Shown: positions 57,340 through 64,000 of the stretch, piece by piece
Numbering within the stretch: position 1 is the first letter of the stretch
Layout of the letters: each line of letters begins with the position of its first letter
NCBI GenBank assembly: GCA_030248215.1
Contig: JASANG010004090.1
Location: forward strand, 169,660-233,659
Direction of reading: 5' to 3'
DNA: 64,000 nucleotides
From: Enoplolaimus lenunculus
Taxonomy: Eukaryota > Nematoda > Enoplea > Enoplida > Thoracostomopsidae
Program-made: the position numbers and the translations under genes
Notes under the pieces: model-generated
Database searches by the model: none
Seen by the model: only the letters and a program-made list of their open reading frames with translations
What the model was told of the DNA's origin: nothing

Positions 57340-58650
57340 TCCGTGCGCTTCTGTGTAGGTGAGGCACTCGTTTTCGTTATTTTGAGACTAGTAACAGAAC
57401 AATTCTTCATTGAATTTGTTGACGTCGCCGGTTTGACTGGTACTTTCAAGTTTCGCTAGATGTTCTGGAAACGTTGTCGAATGCGAAAAACGTTCGAAAT
57501 ATCTGATAACTACTTGGTAATTGAGCGCTGTGAATGGACGACTCGGATTTTCGATGTACTGCCAATAGTTCTCAGCAGGCGAGTCTTCTTCGATCTTGTT
57601 CTTGAACCATATCTATATTTCATCGTCATGTTTGATATTGTGTTCGTTGAGCTGTTGTTTGAACTTTTGAAACCATCGGTTGAACGGTTATATGGTTTGA
57701 TCGACAGTGATTCTTTCGTAACTGTGTGAACCAGGGTGCAACCGGAATTCCGGTTCCGGTTCCGGCATTTTTTCACCTTCCGGTTCCGGTTCCGGTAAAT
57801 TTTTACCGGATTTAAAAATTCCGGTGTTATAATTTGGCCGTTTAAGAATCTCTTTTGAAAGCCACTTGTACTCAGAATATAAGCCGTTGATGGTGGATTT
57901 CACTTCAGTCGACGACGAAAATCTAAAATACAACAAATAAAATAAATACCTGTGTTCGACTAAGGTTGTTTCACAAATAATAGAGCAAAAAATACGATTA
58001 AAATGAAATTTTTGGTGAAATGCATTTTTCATTTTCCGGTTCCGGTTCCGGTAAAATTTTCAAATTCCGGTTCCGGTTCCGGTAAATTGTAATTCCGGTT
58101 GCACCCTGGTGTGAACGATAATTGGTGGCATCGGTGTTGGATACGAATTTGGTACATGTACCGATGTTTTTGCCAGGGTGTCGCCGAATTGCATTTTTGG
58201 CAACATGACGTGGATTGATGTAAGTACCTGTTTAACACCTGTATTAGCTGGAGTGGTATAATCAGCTGAAATAGGTGTTCGTGCATTCGCTTAAATATTT
58301 TCACAATGTCCCAAACATTGTTTTACTTGCGTTAAATCTATTGCCCACTTTTGTAGGTTTTGATCTGTATCTTGAATTTTACCGCGAAGGGGTTTTCAAC
58401 ACTACGGCAAGTACCTTGTAAGTAATTATGAACTGTTTGCAATTGTTTAGAAAAGTTGTGTTCGACCTTTTCGACTTGCGTTTTAACGGATTGCACATCG
58501 TTCAAAACATCTTCGCGAATTGTTAAGATTTCGTGTTGTACCGTCTGAACATCGCCCACCACATTACGTTTAACTGCTTGAACATTATCCTGCACCATCT
58601 GAATATCCTTCAACACATTATCTTGCACTGTCTGAACATTATTTTGCACT
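57340..58650 (-). mobile_element. Broken gag-like fossil of an LTR retrotransposon (possibly Ty3/gypsy-like) with a family-1 MITE inserted
   Basis: A capsid-like segment lies at about 57,380-57,680 and a heptad-patterned coiled-coil segment at about 58,338-58,649, both minus strand. They are separated by the MITE at 57,732-58,108. No LTRs, protease or reverse transcriptase were seen nearby. It is clearly broken in several places and old. The family call rests on a weak gag pattern only. Confidence 0.4.
57732..58108. mobile_element. Family-1 MITE, CCGGAA subtype, perfect 8-bp target duplication
   Basis: 377 bp, CAGGGTGCAACCGGAATTCC to TTCCGGTTGCACCCTG. GTGTGAAC is on both sides. It is the inverted near-copy of 28,647-29,031 and sits inside the gag-like fossil. 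Confidence 0.9.
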
Positions 58651-59209
58651 GTCTGAATATTATTTTACACTGACTATTCGCATTTTCGCGACGTGACCGA
58701 ACATTTTGATGGATGTATCAACAGATAGCTACTTACCGAGTATCAACTTCAATTAATATTAGCGAGGTCAATATGAACGAAATAAACCTAAATGCATTCG
58801 AAATCACCGTGTATCGTTCGAAACCAGATCAGACCGGATGATTAGTCCAATATAAACGGATAAACTGCGCTATATATGGCCAAGATCTATCAAACACAGC
58901 TCGAGTAACTGGCACCTGAACTTGCGAGCGGTCCAAAATCAGTAAATTACAACACGTAATGAAATGTCACATGTATATTGTGCAGGTCCGGAAATTGTAA
59001 TTCGTAGCCAATGAACTATACTGATTCCGATACTAGGTATATAGATTATTTTGCTCCAAGTGCGTGAAAATATTATCCCAGACATTGTTGGTAACTCAAT
59101 CAAATGGTTAGACACTATATGATGAAATCTGCAGTATTTAGCTATGCGTAAGCTACTGTATTAACGTCGAGAATCCTGATAATGAATAATGAATAATGAC
59201 AAATGCAGA

Positions 59210-59640
59210 TATGACAGTAGACATATATTGGGTGAGAATTGGCAGAAAAATAGGGTGCTAAATGGAATGAGCACCTGGAAATTAGTAGCAAACGGTAGTA
59301 GGACGCTTGAAAACATGAAAATAAGCACAGATAAGTTCAGAGAAAATATAACATTTTGGAATTGCCACAAATTAGATAAAAAGGGATGAATTTGCAGATA
59401 AGTTTAAGCGCATTGTGAAGCTGAAGAGCGCATTGAGTTTGGTCGGAAAGAGGGGAAACAACCTGAAATACACAATAAAGCGCCGGAATAGATGAGATTT
59501 AGTTAGAAACGGACTGAATATTAGTAAATTTGTCTCAAGGTGATAAAGGACAATAGTTTTGGCACATAACATACTTCTTATGACAAGGAAATAAGACATG
59601 CTTGCCGGCGGCATACGGTTGAGATATCGTGAACATAGAA
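59210..59640 (+). repeat. Dispersed repeat, partner at 28,310-28,640
   Basis: Matches the partner copy in motif order and orientation. This copy is longer and runs into the tRNA-like head at 59,661. Confidence 0.55.
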
Positions 59641-59660
59641 GCAGTTTGATAGGCATAGGC

Positions 59661-59735
59661 GTGCTACGTGGCGCAGTGGTACAGTGTTCGCTTCTCGGCT
59701 CTGGAGCAGAGATGTGCGGTCTCGATCTCGTTGAG
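59661..59735 (+). repeat. tRNA-derived SINE head (pol III A and B boxes)
   Basis: TGGCGCAGTGG at 59669-59679 fits an A box. GGTCTCGATCTC at 59718-59729 resembles a B box with one extra base. Their spacing of about 49 bp is tRNA-like. A cloverleaf is not intact, so this is a SINE or tRNA relic rather than a working tRNA. Confidence 0.45.
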
Positions 59736-60486
59736 TCTCGGTCTCGCTCTCGATTTTTTGAGTCGTGGTAGGTTTCAAACCGATACCAAAGGAGAAGGAC
59801 AAGTTCTCATTTTTTTTCTGCTCAATGTTCACAATTCAGACGTCAGTTGTATATATATGTTGATTTTTGACTGTAATCATTTGCTGCTTTTCTGTTAAGC
59901 ACATATAATTATTAACCTTTCACGTGATATTTCCTTGAATTTTTCAACAAATTATAGCGACGACTAATCGCTTTAAATGTACTTTGAGACTACTTAACAG
60001 TAGTTGTTAATTGACTTGCAAAAGCCATTGTCGCGAAAAACCTGCAACATAAACGGTACTGTATTAACGTAGAATTTCGATTATTGTTTTTCAAAGTTTT
60101 GTTTTTGATTATGTAAAAGATTAAATATATACGTATATCTTTTTAGCATGCAAAAGTTGCTGTGCGGGGAATTCTCTTGTATCAGGAAAAGTCTTGTTTC
60201 ATGTGACAGTTGTGACGAGTCACTAACAGATGTGTGATGTTACTGATGTTTGGTTATGTTTGAATAACACTGCCACTACGAGTTTATCAAAGAGTGCAAG
60301 GTACATTCACGTTCCCGTAATAATACGTTTCTTCGTTTTACTGTTGTATTTTTCAACTGTCTTTTTATGAACATAAACGATAAGGTCGGAACCCGCTAAC
60401 TTTCTATTTGGGCCTGGTTTCACTGATTAACTGCAGAAAGGCGAACATAATTATTTTTTACTTATGCATGGTACCTTTTATATATT

Positions 60487-60726
60487 TTGCCAGATTATAG
60501 TTTTGAATCATTCTTGAAAACCGCAAGCACTTTAAGGGCAGGCTTATGTAAAAGCATGTGTCACCATCACCAACCAACCTGTATTTACTTTACTATAGAG
60601 TGGGTGAAAAGTGGGTTCAATCACGGGTGCTGTTCACTTATGCCCGCCGGAGTAATATTTTGGCTCAGTTTCAATGGTCTAACTGTTGATTTAATTTTCT
60701 CGGTCATTTCTTTCCAGGCTAGTTAG
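60487..60726 (+). other. Short unexplained open frame
   Basis: About 80 codons open after a TTTTGCCAG acceptor-like site, beginning PDYSFESFLKTASTLRAGLC. It has a mixed, somewhat protein-like composition, but no domain, partner exon or clear donor was recognised. Confidence 0.2.
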
Positions 60727-61087
60727 ATAAAACAAAACATTAGCAAAGCAATTAAATGTGCTTCTTGAGTGGAAAAGTTCCGTTCCCAACCGGCACTAAG
60801 ATGGGGATAGTCCCGCTCCGTTTTCTGTTCCGGCTTTTTGTAAATTGTATCTCCGTGCCATTCCTATCAGGGTTTATAGTCACTGAAAAATCTCTTGCGT
60901 TCACGTAATGAGCAGTCATGATAGCGTTGCGTTTGCAAAACAATTACGATTGAGCTTTTGTCAAACATTAATTTAGTGTGGCACAAAGTTTGAAACATTG
61001 AGTGTGCTATAAGTTATATTTGTCCATTGTTTTAGGACACTCGAAAATGAAACACGAATGACTCGTTGACAAAATGTCAGAGCCTAT

Positions 61088-61250
61088 GGCTTATGTAAGA
61101 TCAGGGCTGGAACGTTTTTCTGCGGGACTGCATTAGAGTAAGATTAAACATTAGACAAATTTTTTGCTTAGGCATAGGTATAACTTCTTTGTTACGCTTA
61201 CGCTTAGGAATTTGCGTAGACTACTGTTCTGACTGCTGTATATATTGGTC
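61088..61250. mobile_element. Family-2 MITE, diverged
   Basis: GGCTTATGTAAGATCAGGGC at the left and CTGCTGTATATATTGGTC at the right. The interior has TTGCTTAGGCATAGG and CGCTTACGCTTAGG units. Confidence 0.5.
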
Positions 61251-61599
61251 GAAACTGAAAACGTTTTACAGAATATTTTGTCGTATATACCTAATTGTAT
61301 TTCTGTTTAGTTTAAACCGACTGTTGTTTGCAAACAGGGATAATTGCACATATATCCAGTGAAGCTAGTGTACATTTTTGCTTTTAATTTGATAGTAATA
61401 CATTCTAAGACATAGATTAGCCTGGTTTTAGGTGTAATTTTTTTAAATTGACCAAAGTCGCATATCCCTCATTGTAAACAGTCATCTTGCGAGTTGCAAT
61501 GTGGTAGTTTCATTTTGATTATTTGAATAAATATGATTGAACAAATGTAAGCAAGGAAACACTCGTTTGGTGTACGCGTAGTATGCTACATAACGTCAT

Positions 61600-61785
61600 G
61601 GGTAGAATTAAGTCCGCAGAAACCGCGGTTGCTTCCACTGTAGTTGCGGTTTTGTAGCCGCGTGTGATTTTTGGGGCGATCGCAGCTGAAATGCGCTTTG
61701 AGACGCGTTTGTAGTCGCGATTTCAATATCACAACCGCAGTTTGAACCGCGTCTGTAACCGTAGTTTTAATTCTGTCCGTAAGTA
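61600..61785. mobile_element. Family-3 MITE
   Basis: GGTAGAATTAAGTCCGCAG at the left and GTTTTAATTCTGTCCGTAAG at the right. The interior has CCGCGGTTGC, GCGATCGCAGC and GTCGCGATTTC units. Confidence 0.6.
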
Positions 61786-62989
61786 CTTGCGTTATAAGAA
61801 GCTGGGCCAAACACAAAACTTTTTGCGTTTTGATTATAAACTGTTTATATTGTTGATAGAAAAGCGTGTAGACACACGGAATGTGGCATCGTGTTCGGGA
61901 AAAATCTGGTAAAAGTGTAATAAATAACACCAGTGTTGTCTCAAAAATGGAAACACAGTCGTGCGGTTAAATTGATAATGCACCCGACATAGGTATAAAG
62001 TGACTGACGCCAAAGATGCCACGAAGCTGGTGAGATTTCAATATTCATATCTATCGAGATTGCGAAAGTCAAGTCAAACACAACATTTGTTCGTTTTCAA
62101 GAGTGTTCATGAAATCGAACTCCGAGTTGATGACTGGATAAGGCCTTAATATATTTTTCTGATTCCGCGCGAAGCACCCAATCTTTAACATTATCATTGA
62201 ATGGGGTCAAACGACATCTTTTAACTAGTGTTAAAAGTTTTCAGAAGCCGAGGATCGCATAAAAATTTCATAACGCTATTCATAATAAGCAAACTGGCAA
62301 GTTTTGCATTTCGTTACGAATATCTAGATTTGCTTTTAAACACTATATTTTTCAAATATAATTCGCAGCGTGCACCCGGAACTGAACTAACCGGAGACGG
62401 AGGTGAACAAATTTTGCTGAAGTCGCAGCGGGAGGTTAAGCAAAAATTTGCTAAATAAAAATGACGTTGCATTTGCTAACAATCATCGGTAGTGCTGCCG
62501 AAAATTTGGTTTTTACCTCCTTTTTGGCGAATCCCTGTAATTAAATCTTCCAAAACCCCTCAGTGATACTTAATTTTTTGTTCTAGTTTGAGAACTGTGC
62601 GAGCGCTAGTGCTGTGGAAGCGCTTCATAATACCTACGTAGAGTTTCAAGCAAATTGATAGGCGTATATCGGCTAGGTTGGGTTTGAAAGGCGGATGCGT
62701 AACTCATATTTGCTACCTTTGTGTAGCGTTGAAATGTTCCTTTTGGGTGCCCGCGTTGTCCCTACTCACTCTCTTTATAGGTACACTGGCTTAGATGTCA
62801 ATATGTCATTATCTGAACCTTTTAGACAATGAATATGCGCTAGTCATAAATATTTATTTTTCCTGACATCATTATCAGAAACTGGTATTGTCAATAGTCC
62901 CTCCAAGGGACTCAATTTTTGCATTGAATGATGCGTGTGAATATGCGTGCACAACGTGTGTTTATGACAGTGAGCGCGTGTACTACCGT

Positions 62990-63110
62990 ACTGTATTGGC
63001 CCGAATAAGAGGGGGTCTTTATTTTGAGTCGATATTTCACCGGAAATCGGTACTGTAGTAACCCGAATAAGAGGGGGACTGATATTTATTTGGCCTCTCC
63101 AGAGTGTGCC
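62990..63110. mobile_element. Two family-4 termini close together
   Basis: GTATTGGCCCGAATAAGAGG and TACTGTAGTAACCCGAATAA lie about 55 bp apart. The second is followed by the same GACTGATATTTATTTGGCCT seen at 45,080. Confidence 0.5.
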
Positions 63111-63224
63111 CCACTGTTTACACAGAGATTTGCAATGGAAACCGACTCAAAATTGTGGGCTAAAGTTCATCCCAATACCCTAGGTTTTTACAATCTAAGA
63201 TACGTCCAAGAGGTAAACTTAGGT

Positions 63225-63775
63225 TGCGGTGCCATATGTCAGAATCAGTTAAAACAATTCATAATTCTGAGTTCCAAAAGACCTAATTCAAAACTCGACC
63301 CCTGGGTAGATTCAACGCAATTTGAGTTAATTAAAATCGACTCTTTGAAATTTTTGCAGTGAATATTTTGTTCTGACTAGGTTTGATTACAGAATTTCGT
63401 TACGTTAGCTCCAGCTAGTGGTGAAACACGCATATTATTAAAAAACTTTTTTACATAAGAGGATCCATTATGTGCGACACACTTTAACTGCGATAAATCA
63501 GTTGTATTTTCGAAATATTTCGGTTGTATTCCAACGAGTTGCTTAATCAATTCTACTAGCGAGTTGGTTATTTCTGAATTCAGTACAAACATTAATTCAC
63601 TTTCAGTTCAGTTGATTCTTACTCTGAGTTGAGTTGACGTTGGGTGAGTTGATTAATTAACTCCGAATGTATTGAATCAACTCAAAGTTCTACGTTGTGA
63701 TAGTCCTAACTCAGACTGAGTGACTCAGCTCATTCTGAGTTAAAATGGACTCACTGAAATTTACAGTGTACCGAG
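63225..63775. mobile_element. Family-6 repeats, two or more blocks
   Basis: Blocks at 63,225-63,365 and 63,590-63,775 contain AGTTAAAACAATTC, GAGTTAATTAAAATC, CTGAGTTGAGTTGACG and CTCATTCTGAGTTAAAATGG. Edges resemble CACTGAAATTTACAGTG. Confidence 0.5.
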
Positions 63776-63861
63776 TTAGATTATTATTTAATATATCATC
63801 ATAATTGGGCAACTCAAGCCTATAGAAGACAGCAAAATCAACCCCCAATTTCCGATATAAT

Positions 63862-64000
63862 ACCCGCTGGTTTAGGCAAAACGTTTTCACGGTAATTGAA
63901 CACAGTAATGAAACCTTTTCTATCATTATGTCGAAATCAAGTTTTGGTTTAAAAATTTTGTTCATTATCTCAGAAAACCTAGAGAATTTTATATCATTTT
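63862..64000 (+). repeat. Dispersed repeat, cut by window end; copy of 44,263-44,402
   Basis: Nearly identical to the first copy to the last base of the window, so the true element extends beyond it. Confidence 0.9.

Larger units (their letters stand above)
54416..64000. other. 9.6 kb without a supported gene
   Basis: Upstream side of the unnamed large gene; its missing 5' exon(s) should lie here. Contents: family-1 (54,544-54,818; 57,732-58,108), family-3 (54,870-55,085; 61,600-61,785), a TGCAA-rich palindromic MITE (55,905-56,190), an old gag-like fossil (57,340-58,650), a tRNA-like SINE head (59,661-59,735), family-2 (61,088-61,250), family-1 remnant near 62,370, family-4 near 63,000 and family-6 near 63,230-63,775. 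Confidence 0.55.

Noticed and set aside
57688-58304. Minus-strand ORFs around the family-1 copy
   Set aside because: Translations of the CCGGAA arrays (Pro-Glu repeats) and the MITE core shared with 28.7-28.9 kb, not a gene.
1-64000. CRISPR arrays, bacterial operons, rRNA genes or intact tRNA genes
   Set aside because: None seen; the tandem arrays lack spacer structure and the only tRNA-like segment is a degenerate SINE head.

Overview
Eukaryotic DNA, almost certainly from an invertebrate animal. The window is AT-rich and has no operons or Shine-Dalgarno-type starts. It carries four intron-rich conserved genes with GT-AG (once GC-AG) introns in a dense background of short transposon remnants. 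The sequence does not settle the species; a tunicate or another compact invertebrate genome would fit, but this is a guess.

Layout. 1-2,306: non-coding, with MITE copies. 2,307-8,738 (minus): THOC6, 14 coding exons that sum to a whole reading frame of 362 aa. 9,934-20,890 (minus): DPH2, 8 coding exons, about 534 aa. Inside the 5.2 kb intron 5 of DPH2, on the opposite strand, lies an intronless 679-aa gene (15,738-17,777) with a Brinker-type helix-turn-helix and a PLDLT motif of the CtBP-binding type. The same intron holds one WD-repeat-like exon (15,501-15,623, minus) that is out of phase with DPH2. 22,657-25,265 (minus): CSTF2/CstF-64, 4 exons, 357 aa. 25,266-33,546: gene desert rich in repeats. 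33,547-41,382 (plus): drebrin-like (DBNL), 13 exons, 633 aa. 41,383-49,751: repeat-rich desert. 49,752-54,415 (minus): three phase-matched exons of a large, mostly disordered protein that I cannot name and that is open at both ends. 54,416-64,000: repeats, including an old broken gag-like fossil with a MITE inserted into it.

Repeats explain most of the non-coding sequence. I see at least seven MITE-like families. Family 1 has the terminal inverted repeat CAGGGTGCAACCGG, 8-bp target duplications (hAT-like), and differing arrays of CCGGAA, CCGGAT, CCTCCGG or TTCCTG units just inside the ends. Family 2 has GGCC(C/A)ATGT ends, 8-bp target duplications and internal TTAGGC/GCCTAA arrays, the same hexamer as the nematode-type telomere repeat. 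Family 3 has a TTACGGACAGAATTAA-type end and GCGATTGC-rich interiors. Family 4 has TACTGTAGTGACCCGAATAA ends. Several copies lie within a few bases of splice donors or at a gene 3' end.

Functionally the named genes are housekeeping: mRNA export (THOC6), mRNA 3'-end processing (CSTF2), diphthamide synthesis on eEF2 (DPH2) and actin/endocytosis (DBNL). They are unrelated in pathway and nothing suggests co-regulation. All exon models were read by eye from splice consensus, phase agreement and remembered family sequence, with no database search.
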